DNA of 32,930 nt, taken from positions 1 through 32,930 of the forward strand of contig URLP01000004.1 of NCBI GenBank assembly GCA_900548635.1, in the 5' to 3' direction. Origin of the DNA: an uncultured Megasphaera sp. (lineage in GTDB: Bacteria > Bacillota > Negativicutes > Veillonellales > Megasphaeraceae). Of the stretch, positions 23,714-31,620 are shown piece by piece. How positions within the stretch are numbered: position 1 is the stretch's first letter; every line of letters begins with the position of its first letter. The position numbers were made by a program, and so were the translations under genes. The notes under the pieces are model-generated. The model did not search any database and had not been told where the DNA came from. It was given only the letters and a program-made list of their open reading frames with translations.

Positions 23714-25081
23714 ATGACACATGAACTCGTAAGCGCGACCTTGCCCGTATGGAGCATCATCCCCTTCGCCGGAATGCTGCTGTCCATCGCCATTGTGCCC
23801 CTCGTCAAACCTGAATGGTGGGAAAAGCACATGCTCGGCGCAGCGTTCGCCTGGTCTCTTTTATTTCTCATCCCCTTTGCTGCCGCCTACGGCGTCGGTG
23901 AATCCTGGTTCCGGCTCCTGGAATCGGTACTCCTCGACTACATCCCCTTCATCGTCCTCCTCTTCGGCCTCTTCGTCGTCGCCGGCGGCATCGCTGTCCG
24001 CGGCACCCTGGCAGGGACGACGAAGATCAACTGCCTCCTGCTCTTCATCGGCACCTTCCTGGCCAGCTGGATCGGCACGACAGGCGCAGCCATGCTCCTC
24101 ATCCGGCCAATCATCCGGGCCAATGCCTGGCGCAAGAATAAAGTCCATCTCATGGTCTTCTTCATCTTCCTCGTCGCCAACATGGGCGGCTGTCTGACGC
24201 CGCTCGGCGATCCGCCTCTCTTCATGGGCTTCCAGCGCGGTGTTCCCTTCACGTGGACCTTCCATCTCCTGCCTATCCTGGCCCTCAACCTGGTCCTCAT
24301 GTTCGCCCTCTTCGCTGCCATCGACAAGCACTTCTACAATAAAGAAGTCGCCGAAGGCCGTACACCGCTCGACTTGATCGATGAAAACGATAAGCAGCCC
24401 CTGCGCCTGGAAGGCGCGCACAACCTGATCTTCATCGCCATGATCATCGTCGGCGTCCTGGCCAACGGCCTCCTGCCGGAAATGTTCCCGGCTTTTGCCA
24501 ACGGCGCAGGCCTGCACGTCTATGACGAAATCGTCTTCCCTTACGCCACGATGGCTGAAATCGTCATCATCCTGGCTGCAGCCTTCTTCTCCATCAAGAC
24601 GACAAGAAAATCGACTCGCGACCTCAACGAATTCACGTACGCTCCGATTCTGGAAGTGGCCAAGCTCTTCATCGGCATCTTCGTGACCATGATCCCGGCC
24701 CTGATCCTGCTCAAGGCCCACGGCGCCGAACTGGGTCTGGCCCATCCGTGGGAAATGTTCTGGGCCACAGGCGCCCTCTCGTCCTTCCTGGACAACACGC
24801 CGACGTACCTCGTCTTCCTGCAGACTGCCGGTGCCCTCGGTGAAACACAGGGCATTGCGACCTCTGTCGGGACCGTCTCCCAGCTGATGCTCGAAGCCAT
24901 CTCGGCCGGTGCCGTCTTCATGGGCGCCAACACGTACATCGGCAATGCGCCGAACTTCATGGTCAAATCCATTGCCGAAGAAAACAAGATCAAAATGCCG
25001 AGCTTCTTCGGCTACATGGGCTGGTCCGTCGCCATCCTCATCCCGCTCTTCCTCATCGACATGGTCGTTTTCTTCTTGTAA
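23714..25081 (+). CDS. Sodium:proton antiporter / ion transporter, NhaD-ArsB superfamily
   Basis: This 455-residue membrane protein has about 11-12 predicted helices. Motifs typical of the ion-transporter superfamily are GTFLASWIGTTGAAMLLIRP, NMGGCLTPLGDPPLFMG (re-entrant loop region) and ALSSFLDNTPTYLVFL in the second half. NhaD-like members exchange Na+ for H+. The fold is shared with ArsB and citrate carriers, so the substrate is inferred. The ATG at 23714 follows AAAGGTGG by 5 bases; an in-frame GTG three codons earlier overlaps this site and is rejected. It stands alone between its promoter and a strong terminator, divergent from a universal stress gene. With Rnf in the same genome, a sodium cycle is plausible. 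Confidence 0.85.
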   Translation: MTHELVSATLPVWSIIPFAGMLLSIAIVPLVKPEWWEKHMLGAAFAWSLLFLIPFAAAYGVGESWFRLLESVLLDYIPFIVLLFGLFVVAGGIAVRGTLAGTTKINCLLLFIGTFLASWIGTTGAAMLLIRPIIRANAWRKNKVHLMVFFIFLVANMGGCLTPLGDPPLFMGFQRGVPFTWTFHLLPILALNLVLMFALFAAIDKHFYNKEVAEGRTPLDLIDENDKQPLRLEGAHNLIFIAMIIVGVLANGLLPEMFPAFANGAGLHVYDEIVFPYATMAEIVIILAAAFFSIKTTRKSTRDLNEFTYAPILEVAKLFIGIFVTMIPALILLKAHGAELGLAHPWEMFWATGALSSFLDNTPTYLVFLQTAGALGETQGIATSVGTVSQLMLEAISAGAVFMGANTYIGNAPNFMVKSIAEENKIKMPSFFGYMGWSVAILIPLFLIDMVVFFL

Positions 25082-25107
25082 GAGCATAGTTTGTAGTTTG
25101 TAGTAAA

Positions 25108-25139
25108 AAAGCTCCCGTTTTATGCGGGAGCCTTTTTTT
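25108..25139 (+). terminator. Intrinsic terminator of the antiporter gene
   Basis: GCTCCCG (25111-25117) and CGGGAGC (25125-25131) form a 7-bp stem followed by C and seven T residues. Confidence 0.9.
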
Positions 25140-25141
25140 GT

Positions 25142-25400
25142 GTCATAAGTCGTTTGGCGTTCATCGTTCGTCGAAAAATCACGCAGGTGCGAGAATGGGA
25201 TAGCCACAGGATTCACGCGGGGCGCCCACACGGCGACCCCTACGGCACAAGGCCTTCGGCCGTGTATTATTTAATGTCGCCTTGTATGCAGCGATGTAGG
25301 GGCGGCCATAACCGGCCGCCCGCTGCGACTCCTGTGTATGGCCCTATCCTGTATTTGTGCGAATTCTCGCCAAACGACAAACGGCAAACGAACCACAAAA
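25142..25400. repeat. Composite dispersed repeat, two copies head to head (copy D)
   Basis: The left half (about 25142-25253) read on the minus strand and the right half (about 25290-25400) read on the plus strand carry the same order: GTAGGGG(T/C)(G/C)G..., GC palindrome, a CCTGTG run, TATCC(C/T), TTTGTGCG-like sequence, then CGAACG/CAAACG modules. The right half closely matches copy B at 11281-11385. Each outer end abuts a terminator: the antiporter terminator on the left and the tRNA terminator on the right. I see no gene in this 350-bp gap. Confidence 0.7.
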
Positions 25401-25430
25401 AAAGCTGCCGCGAAAGCGACAGCTTTTTTC
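25397..25430 (-). terminator. Terminator of the tRNA cluster
   Basis: GCTGCCGC (25404-25411), loop GAAA and GCGACAGC (25416-25423) form the stem, with one G-U pair. A and T tracts lie on both sides. It sits just beyond the tRNA-Lys 3' end. Confidence 0.85.
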
Positions 25431-25433
25431 TTT

Positions 25434-25509
25434 TGGTGATCCACCCGAGATTCGAACTCGGGACACCCTGATTAAAAGTCAGGTGCTCTGCCAACTGAGC
25501 TAGTGGATC
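25434..25509 (-). tRNA. tRNA-Lys (UUU)
   Basis: On the minus strand the acceptor GATCCAC pairs with GTGGATC, followed by A and an encoded CCA. The D arm is GCTCAGTTGGCAGAGC, the anticodon loop CTTTTAA gives UUU, and the T arm is CCGAG-TTCGAAT-CTCGG. Length is 76 bases including CCA. Confidence 0.97.
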
Positions 25510-25514
25510 ATGGC

Positions 25515-25589
25515 TGGCAGGGGTAGCTGGATTCGAACCAGCGCATAGCGGAGTCAAAGTCCGGTGCCTTACCACTTGGCTATACCCCT
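25515..25589 (-). tRNA. tRNA-Gln (UUG)
   Basis: On the minus strand the acceptor AGGGGTA pairs with TACCCCT, followed by G and an encoded CCA. The D arm is GCCAAGTGGTAAGGC, the anticodon loop CTTTGAC gives UUG, and the T arm is GCTGG-TTCGAAT-CCAGC. It lies 5 bases from tRNA-Lys. Confidence 0.97.
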
Positions 25590-25590
25590 A

Positions 25591-25667
25591 TGGGGCGAGT
25601 ATAGGGATTCGAACCCTAGCGTAACGGAGCCACAATCCGCCGTGTTAACCGCTTCACCATACCCGCC
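25591..25667 (-). tRNA. tRNA-His (GUG)
   Basis: On the minus strand an extra 5' G (-1) precedes the acceptor GCGGGTA, which pairs with TACTCGC, then C73 and an encoded CCA. The anticodon loop TTGTGGC gives GUG. The encoded G(-1):C73 pair is the histidine identity element. It is the first tRNA of the transcript. Confidence 0.97.
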
Positions 25668-25673
25668 ATATGA

Positions 25674-25722
25674 GATTATCTGCGTCGGCCGCGCTGTATT
25701 AGCGCCGTCAACGTAGATAATC
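25674..25722. repeat. Long imperfect hairpin just upstream of the tRNA cluster
   Basis: Two 22-base arms (GATTATCTGCGT... and ...ACGTAGATAATC) with a 5-base loop match at 18 of 22 positions, the outer 8 perfectly. The distal arm overlaps the predicted -10 box (25720-25725), so only the inner part would be in the RNA. It ends 6 bases before tRNA-His. Confidence 0.6.
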
Positions 25723-25748
25723 TTACCATGAGCCGCTCATAAAGTCAA
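25720..25748 (-). promoter_or_regulatory. Predicted promoter of the tRNA-His-Gln-Lys cluster
   Basis: On the minus strand TTGACT (25748-25743) and TAAGAT (25725-25720) are 17 bp apart. The spacer contains the perfect palindrome ATGAGC-C-GCTCAT (25728-25740, plus-strand reading). There is no clear terminator between speE and this promoter, so read-through from speE is possible. Confidence 0.7.
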
Positions 25749-25781
25749 GCACTTTTTGCAAACTTTTTAAATTTCCTTTAC

Positions 25782-26630
25782 TCAGCGGTCCTTTTCCCCG
25801 TAGAGGAGGTCTTTGACGAAGTTCGGCAAGACGAAAGCGCTCTTTTGGATGCCTTCGTTGTAGTACTTCGTCGGGAAGGTCCGCTTGCGGTTCGGCTGCC
25901 ACTGGAGGGGATCATATTTCTTCGAACCCATGGTGAAGCAGTGCATCCCTGTCGGATAGAGGGGGATGAAGGCCGTGTAGAGGCGGGTGATGGGGAAAAT
26001 GTCCGAGACGCAGTCGAAGATGTCTTTGACGAGTTTGCGGTGCATGAAGGGCGATTCCGTCTGCTGCACGAAGAGGCCGTCGTCTTTCAGGGCCTTGAAG
26101 GTATCCTTGTAGAATTCATACGTAAAGAGGCCTTCGCCGGGACCGACGGGGTCCGAACAGTCGACGATGATGACGTCGTAGTAATTTTCCGCCTGCCGCA
26201 TAAAGGCGATGCCGTCGCCGACTTTGACGGTCAGCTTGGGATTTTCTTCGAGCATGGCCTTGGCGATGGTCGGGAAATATTTCTTCGACAATTCGATGAC
26301 CTTGCCGTCGATGTCGACCATAGTGACCGATTCGACTTCCGGATGGCGTACGGCTTCCCGGGCCGCGCCGCCGTCGCCGCCGCCGATGATCAGGACTTTC
26401 TTAGGACTAGGATGGAGGAACATGGGAATATGGACGATGCTTTCATGGTACATGAATTCATCTTTCAGGGACGTCTGGAAGACGCCGTCCAGGACGAGCA
26501 TGCGGCCGAACTCTTTGGAATCGGCGACGATGATGTCCTGGTAGTCGGAATGACCGCGGTAGAGGATTTCCGACACTTCCGCCGTCAGATCAAGATACGG
26601 CGACTGATGTTCTGTGACAAATTTTCTCAT
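25782..26630 (-). CDS. speE: Spermidine synthase (polyamine aminopropyltransferase)
   Basis: The protein has 282 residues, the normal length. The N-terminal beta domain contains GRMLVLDGVFQTSLKDEFMYHE. The Rossmann methyltransferase-like domain has the decarboxylated-SAM-binding VLIIGGGDGGAAREA and VTMVDIDG, and the substrate loop DCSDPVGPGEGLFT. It transfers aminopropyl to putrescine. The ATG at 26630 has AAAGGAG 7 bases upstream; an in-frame extension to 26711 would cross an AT-rich perfect palindrome and is rejected. No speD lies in the window. The downstream gene set is the tRNA cluster; upstream is a tnpB remnant on the other strand. Confidence 0.93.
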   Translation of the reverse strand: MRKFVTEHQSPYLDLTAEVSEILYRGHSDYQDIIVADSKEFGRMLVLDGVFQTSLKDEFMYHESIVHIPMFLHPSPKKVLIIGGGDGGAAREAVRHPEVESVTMVDIDGKVIELSKKYFPTIAKAMLEENPKLTVKVGDGIAFMRQAENYYDVIIVDCSDPVGPGEGLFTYEFYKDTFKALKDDGLFVQQTESPFMHRKLVKDIFDCVSDIFPITRLYTAFIPLYPTGMHCFTMGSKKYDPLQWQPNRKRTFPTKYYNEGIQKSAFVLPNFVKDLLYGEKDR

Positions 26631-26653
26631 ATGTAGGCTCCTTTTGCAGTATA

Positions 26654-26700
26654 CTTTTATCATAAATATAATATATATTCTATCATATTTATGATAAAAG
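26654..26700. repeat. Perfect 16-bp inverted repeat upstream of speE
   Basis: CTTTTATCATAAATAT (26654-26669) and its exact reverse complement ATATTTATGATAAAAG (26685-26700) flank 15 AT-rich bases. It lies 24 bases before the speE start codon and 46 bases before the tnpB remnant promoter. It could be a regulator site, a leader hairpin of speE or a structure left by the insertion element. Confidence 0.85.
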
Positions 26701-26745
26701 AATATAGGCAAAACCAGAAAATATGTTCTATACTTTATTAAAATA

Positions 26746-26754
26746 TGCTATGAT
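26746..26754 (+). promoter_or_regulatory. Extended -10 promoter retained in front of the tnpB remnant
   Basis: TGCTATGAT (TG-N-TATGAT) is followed at 26761 by a very strong ribosome site, AAGGAGGTGA. The remnant may therefore still be transcribed. Confidence 0.45.
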
Positions 26755-26776
26755 GGTCATAAGGAGGTGATTTTTT

Positions 26777-27095
26777 ATAATAAAAAGAGTAGAATCTCAC
26801 CGCATTCGACCGTCTTCACCCTATTATAAGATGTTGCGTGAATTTTGTCACCTGTCTAAGAATCTCTATAACCACGCTAATTATCTGATACGGCAGGCAT
26901 TCAAGGATGAAAAGAAATATCTCAGCTGTCAACAAGAAACGCCGTGTCTACAGAGGGCTTTTTGTAGCCAACGACGGCCGGAAAATTAATGCCGATATTA
27001 ACGGCGCGTTCCAAATCATGAAAAAAGTATTCCCGAACGTTTACGCCGACGGGATAGAGGGCGCAGTGTCACGCCCGGCAGTAGTAGCTCTTTAA
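26777..27095 (+). pseudogene. tnpB: tnpB (IS200/IS605-family OrfB) remnant with internal deletion
   Basis: The 5' part reads in one frame as a TnpB N terminus (KRVESHRIRPSSPYYK, then LSKNLYNHANYLIRQAF), up to about 26921. From 26907 another frame reads as a TnpB C terminus (RRVYRGLFVANDGRKINADI, then NGAFQIMKKVFPN) to the TAA at 27095. An intact TnpB has about 370-400 residues, so some 300 codons are missing between them and the frames no longer match. The lost part would include most of the RuvC catalytic region and the zinc finger. The start codon position, 7 bases after AAGGAGGTG, reads ATA instead of ATG. The 3' flank keeps small hairpins (CTCTT-T-AAGAG at about 27088-27098), possibly part of the right end. 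No tnpA is present. Confidence 0.8.
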
Positions 27096-27184
27096 GAGTG
27101 AACTGTAAAATTTATTAAATTTTTTAGCATATTTTACTATATTTTATAATTTTATAATAAATATGACATTAGCAGAAGTCAGTT

Positions 27185-27213
27185 TTTACAGAAATGAGGG
27201 ATTATGGTACAAT
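27185..27213 (+). promoter_or_regulatory. Predicted promoter of the activator-like giant gene
   Basis: TTTACA (27185-27190) and TACAAT (27208-27213) are 17 bp apart. A second -10-like TATAAT lies at 27245-27250 without a good -35. The leader would be about 80 bases. Confidence 0.65.
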
Positions 27214-27268
27214 ATAAAGTAGACTCTTTATATACAGTCTTTATTATAATAGAAATTTATAAGAAAGA

Positions 27269-27286
27269 ATCGGTCTATGAACCGAT
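27269..27286 (+). promoter_or_regulatory. Leader hairpin abutting the ribosome binding site
   Basis: ATCGGT and ACCGAT form a perfect 6-bp stem with a 6-base loop. It ends one base before GGGTG, the ribosome site of the 27300 gene. It could tune translation or protect the 5' end; it is not long enough to call a riboswitch. Confidence 0.45.
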
Positions 27287-27299
27287 AGGGTGACAAAAC

Positions 27300-30200
27300 A
27301 TGAAAAATCTCTTACACATCGGCATCGACATCGGTTCGACGACAGTAAAAATCGCTGTCCTCAACCATGCTAAACAGTGCCTGCACGCATGCTATGTCCG
27401 CCACTATACGGATATACGCCAAAAAGTTTGGGATTTACTCCAAAACGCCTATGAAATCTTTGGCGACCGTCAGATCACGATGGCCATCACCGGCTCCGGC
27501 GGCATCGCCCTGGCTGACTACCTGCACATCCCCTTCGTCCAGGAAGTCATTGCCGGCACAAAAGCGGTCCGCACGTATTATCCGAAGTCCGACGTGATCA
27601 TCGAACTCGGCGGCGAAGACGCCAAGATCACGTACCTCACAGGCGGCAGCGAACACCGCATGAACGGTGCCTGCGCCGGCGGCACAGGGGCCTTCATCGA
27701 CCAGATGGCTACCCTCCTCGACACGGATGCCGGCGGCCTCAATGAACTGGCCAAGAAAGCCGACACGATCTATCCCATCGCCGCCCGTTGCGGCGTCTTC
27801 GCCAAGACGGACATCCAGGCCCTGCTCAACGAAGGGGCGAGCAAGGAAAATGTCGCTGCCTCTGTCTTCCAGTCCATCGTCTTCCAGACCATCACGGGTC
27901 TGGCCTGCGGCCGCCCCATCAAAGGCACGGTCTGCTTCCTCGGCGGCCCTCTGACCTATCTCTCGCAGCTGCGGGCCCAGTTCGCCAAGACCCTGCACCT
28001 GACGCCGGAGCAGGTCGTGGCCCCGGAAAACGCCCAGGTCTACGTGGCCATCGGCGCGGCCCTCGGCAGCATCGGCACGAAGCCCCTTTCCTTCATGAAC
28101 CTTATGGGCCAGCTGAAGAACGTCGACGAATCGACGCTGGCCAAATCGGACCGCGTCGAACCGCTCTTTAAGGATCAGGCTGAGCTCGATGAATTCCGGG
28201 CCCGCCACAGCCAGCACACGGTGCCGACGGCAGACATCAGCACCTACCGCGGCCCTTGTTATCTGGGCATCGACGCCGGCTCGACGACAATCAAAGCCGT
28301 CGTCCTCAGCGAAGACATGAAGATCCTTTATTCCCACTATCAGAACAACGAAGGCAGCCCCCTGACGGCTGCCAAAGCCATCGTCGCCGAAGTCTACCGC
28401 CGCCTGCCTGAAGGTGCCTTCATCGCCAAAGCAGGCATTACGGGCTACGGCGAAGCCCTGCTCAAGGAAGCTTTACATCTCGATCTGGGTGAAGTCGAAA
28501 CGATCGCCCACTATCAGGCAGCGTCCCATTTCTGCCCGGACGTCGATTTTCTCCTCGACATCGGCGGTCAGGACATGAAGTGCAGCCGCATCAAAGACGG
28601 CCACATCGAGGACATTCTCCTCAATGAAGCCTGCTCGTCGGGCTGCGGTTCCTTCCTCGACACCTTCGCCAAATCCCTGAAAATGTCCATCCAGGATTTC
28701 TCTCAGGCCGCGCTCCTGGCCAAGAGCCCGATCGACCTCGGCTCGCGCTGCACGGTCTTCATGAACTCCAAAGTCAAGCAGGCCCAGAAAGAAGGGGCTA
28801 CGCTGGCCGATATTTCCGCCGGCCTCTCCTATTCGGTCATCAAGAATGCCCTTTATAAAGTCATCAAAGTCAAGGATCCGTCTAAATTAGGCAAACACAT
28901 CGTCGTCCAGGGCGGCACCTTCTACAACGACGCCGTCCTGCGGGCCTTTGAAAAGCTCCTGGGCCGCCAGGTCATCCGCCCGGCCATCTCAGGCCTCATG
29001 GGTGCCTTCGGCATGGGTCTCATCTGCCGCACGGCCTACCACGAAGACCACGTCAAGTCGACCATCGTCAGCCCGGCAGAACTCGATGCCCTGCGCATTA
29101 CGACGTCCATCCGCCACTGCGGCAAGTGCACGAACAACTGCCTCCTGACGGTCAATACCTTCAACGACGGCCGTTCCTTCATCACAGGCAACCGCTGCGA
29201 ACGCGGCGCCGCTGGCTCGACGGCAGGACGCAAGAAGCCCCAGCCGAACATGTACCGCGTCAAGTACAACCTGCTCTTCGGCTATAAGCCCCTCGAAGAC
29301 GCACCGCGCGGCAGCGTCGGTATTCCTCGGGTCCTCAACATGTACGAAGACTACCCCTTCTGGTTCACCTTCTTCACGAAGCTCGGCTACCGCGTCGTCC
29401 TCTCGGATCCGTCGTCGAAGGCCCTCTTCGAAAAAGCCATGGACACGGTCCCGTCGGACTCGGCCTGCTACCCGGCCAAGCTCGTCCACGGTCACATCGA
29501 AAACCTCCTGGAAAAGGGCGTAGACCGCATCTTCTATCCCTGCATCCAAAACGGCCCGCAGGAAGGCAGCAAGGACAACACCTTCAACTGCCCGATGGTC
29601 ATGAGCTATCCGGAAGTCATCCGCAACAACATGGGCGAACGCCTGGCGGAAACGAATACGCCCTATCTCTGCCCCTTCCTGCCTCTCCACGACAAGAAGC
29701 GCATCGGCAAACGCCTGGCCGAAGAACTGAAGGCCTGGAACCTGCCGGCTCACGAAATCAAGACCGCTGCCGCCGCTGCCTGGGACGAAGAAGAAGCGTA
29801 TAAACAGAAGATTTACGATATTACCAAGAAAATCCTGGACAATCTGGAAAAGACGGGCCAGCGGGCCATCGTCCTCTGCGGCCGTCCTTACCACATCGAT
29901 CCGGAAATCAACCACGGCATCCCGGAACTGATCAACAGCCTCGGCCTGCCGGTCCTCACAGAAGACGGCATCGCCCCCCTCGGCCAGTTCCCGGGCCACC
30001 TGCGCGTCGTCGACCAGTGGTCCTACCATTCCCGCCTCTACCGGGCCGCCCAGTACATCATCGAGCACCCGAACCTGGAAATGGTCGAACTCAACTCCTT
30101 CGGCTGCGGCCTTGACGCTATCGTCACGGACCAGGTCCAGGACATTTTGGCCCACGGCCACAAGATCCACACACTCCTGAAAATCGACGAAGGCTCGAAC

Positions 30201-31595
30201 CTCGGTGCCATCCGCATCCGCCTGCGTTCGCTCCTTTTCGTCATGAACCACCGGCCGCAGGAAGACCACACCATCGAACCTTATTCCTACGAAAAAGCCA
30301 TTTTCACCAAGGAAGACGCGAAAAAGAACGTCATCCTCGCACCGTCCATGACGCCGATCCACTTCCCGCTCTTCGAAGCGGCCTTTGAACACGAAGGCTA
30401 TCACGTCGAACTCCTGCCCCACCAGGGCCAGAAAGCCATCGACACGGGCCTGGCGTACATCCACAACGACGCCTGCTACCCGGCTATCATGAGCCTCGGC
30501 CAGATCATCACGGCCCTGAAATCCGGCAAATACGACCTGGACCATACGACAGTCATGATTTCCCAGACCGGCGGCTGCTGCCGGGCGACGAACTACATCG
30601 GCATGATCCGCAAGGCCTTGAACGACGCCAACATGCAAAACGTCGCCATCCTCTCCCTCAACCTCAAGGGCATGAACCCTCAGCCGGGCTTCCATCCGGG
30701 CCTCGGCTTCTGGCACCGCCTGGTCATGGGCATGATTTACGGCGACGCCCTGCAGCAGGTCCTCTACCGCATGCGTCCTTATGAAAAGGTCAAGGGCACG
30801 ACGGAAGCGCTCTTCAAGAAATGGCAGAAGAAGTGCGGCGAACAGCTGAAGAAAGCCGATTTCAAAGGCTTCAAGAAGAACATCCGCGATCTTATCGACG
30901 AATTCGACCACATCGACATCGATGAAAAGATGAAGCCCCGCATCGGCCTGGTCGGTGAAATCTACGTCAAGTTCCACCCCATCGCCAACAACCACATCGT
31001 GCGCATGATTGAAGAAGAAGGCGGCGAAATCATCGTCTCCGGCCTGGCTGACTTCTTCCTCTACGGCCAGCTGGACAACCAGTTCCGCCACAAGTACCTC
31101 TCGGGCAGCTGGAAGGATTCCTTCCTCAGCAAGACCGCCGTCCGCCTCCTTGAATGGTACCGCAAGCCCTACGAACAGGCTGTGGCCAAGAGCCGCCACT
31201 TCGACCCGATCACGTCGATCTACGACATCGCCAAAGAAGCCAGCAAGTACCTCTCCCTCGGCCATGAAGCCGGCGAAGGCTGGTTCCTCACGGGCGACAT
31301 GATCGACCTCATCCACCGCGGCGCCAAGAACATCGTCTGCCTCCAGCCCTGGGCCTGCCTGCCCAACCACGTCACGGGCAAAGGCATGATCAAGACCTTG
31401 AAAGCCGCTTTCCCGGAAACGAATATCGTCGCTATCGACTATGATCCCAGCGCCAGCTCCGTCAACCAGACGAACCGTCTGAAACTGATGCTGACGACGA
31501 CCTTTGAAGGCATCCGTGAACCGGTCCAGGAAGACACGAAGCCAGTCATGCCCTTCCTGAGCGGTGTCCGCATCAACAGCTCGCTGGAAAAATAG
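27300..31595 (+). CDS. Giant 2-hydroxyacyl-CoA dehydratase activator-like protein (double ASKHA ATPase + DUF2229 + HgdB-like region)
   Basis: The protein has 1,431 residues. Two BadF/BcrA-type ATPase domains lie in tandem: the first with GIDIGSTTVKIAVL (8-21) and Cys125 and Cys164 (GACAGGTGAF, AARCGVFAKTD); the second with LGIDAGSTTIKAVVL (322-336) and Cys445, 449 and 484. In HgdC each half of a homodimer gives two such cysteines to one [4Fe-4S] cluster, so here one chain may form the whole site. A further group, Cys607, 610, 614 and 633, may bind another cluster or zinc. A DUF2229 domain follows (about 675-890), then a dehydratase-subunit-like C-terminal region. HgdC-like activators inject an electron into dehydratases using ATP, but the role of this long form is unproven. 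It is followed after 25 bp by a universal stress gene. Confidence 0.88.
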   Translation: MKNLLHIGIDIGSTTVKIAVLNHAKQCLHACYVRHYTDIRQKVWDLLQNAYEIFGDRQITMAITGSGGIALADYLHIPFVQEVIAGTKAVRTYYPKSDVIIELGGEDAKITYLTGGSEHRMNGACAGGTGAFIDQMATLLDTDAGGLNELAKKADTIYPIAARCGVFAKTDIQALLNEGASKENVAASVFQSIVFQTITGLACGRPIKGTVCFLGGPLTYLSQLRAQFAKTLHLTPEQVVAPENAQVYVAIGAALGSIGTKPLSFMNLMGQLKNVDESTLAKSDRVEPLFKDQAELDEFRARHSQHTVPTADISTYRGPCYLGIDAGSTTIKAVVLSEDMKILYSHYQNNEGSPLTAAKAIVAEVYRRLPEGAFIAKAGITGYGEALLKEALHLDLGEVETIAHYQAASHFCPDVDFLLDIGGQDMKCSRIKDGHIEDILLNEACSSGCGSFLDTFAKSLKMSIQDFSQAALLAKSPIDLGSRCTVFMNSKVKQAQKEGATLADISAGLSYSVIKNALYKVIKVKDPSKLGKHIVVQGGTFYNDAVLRAFEKLLGRQVIRPAISGLMGAFGMGLICRTAYHEDHVKSTIVSPAELDALRITTSIRHCGKCTNNCLLTVNTFNDGRSFITGNRCERGAAGSTAGRKKPQPNMYRVKYNLLFGYKPLEDAPRGSVGIPRVLNMYEDYPFWFTFFTKLGYRVVLSDPSSKALFEKAMDTVPSDSACYPAKLVHGHIENLLEKGVDRIFYPCIQNGPQEGSKDNTFNCPMVMSYPEVIRNNMGERLAETNTPYLCPFLPLHDKKRIGKRLAEELKAWNLPAHEIKTAAAAAWDEEEAYKQKIYDITKKILDNLEKTGQRAIVLCGRPYHIDPEINHGIPELINSLGLPVLTEDGIAPLGQFPGHLRVVDQWSYHSRLYRAAQYIIEHPNLEMVELNSFGCGLDAIVTDQVQDILAHGHKIHTLLKIDEGSNLGAIRIRLRSLLFVMNHRPQEDHTIEPYSYEKAIFTKEDAKKNVILAPSMTPIHFPLFEAAFEHEGYHVELLPHQGQKAIDTGLAYIHNDACYPAIMSLGQIITALKSGKYDLDHTTVMISQTGGCCRATNYIGMIRKALNDANMQNVAILSLNLKGMNPQPGFHPGLGFWHRLVMGMIYGDALQQVLYRMRPYEKVKGTTEALFKKWQKKCGEQLKKADFKGFKKNIRDLIDEFDHIDIDEKMKPRIGLVGEIYVKFHPIANNHIVRMIEEEGGEIIVSGLADFFLYGQLDNQFRHKYLSGSWKDSFLSKTAVRLLEWYRKPYEQAVAKSRHFDPITSIYDIAKEASKYLSLGHEAGEGWFLTGDMIDLIHRGAKNIVCLQPWACLPNHVTGKGMIKTLKAAFPETNIVAIDYDPSASSVNQTNRLKLMLTTTFEGIREPVQEDTKPVMPFLSGVRINSSLEK

Positions 31596-31620
31596 TAGTT
31601 TATAAAAGGGGGTATGTATT

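Noticed and set aside
25154..25575. Frames across the repeat and tRNA region
   Set aside because: They overlap tRNA-Lys and tRNA-Gln and a repeat element.
26631..26711. N-terminal extension of speE
   Set aside because: It would cross a perfect AT-rich palindrome and lacks a ribosome site; the ATG at 26630 has AAAGGAG.
26907..27095. Independent 62-codon gene
   Set aside because: The sequence is a TnpB C terminus only, with its N-terminal part in another frame upstream; better read as one deleted pseudogene.
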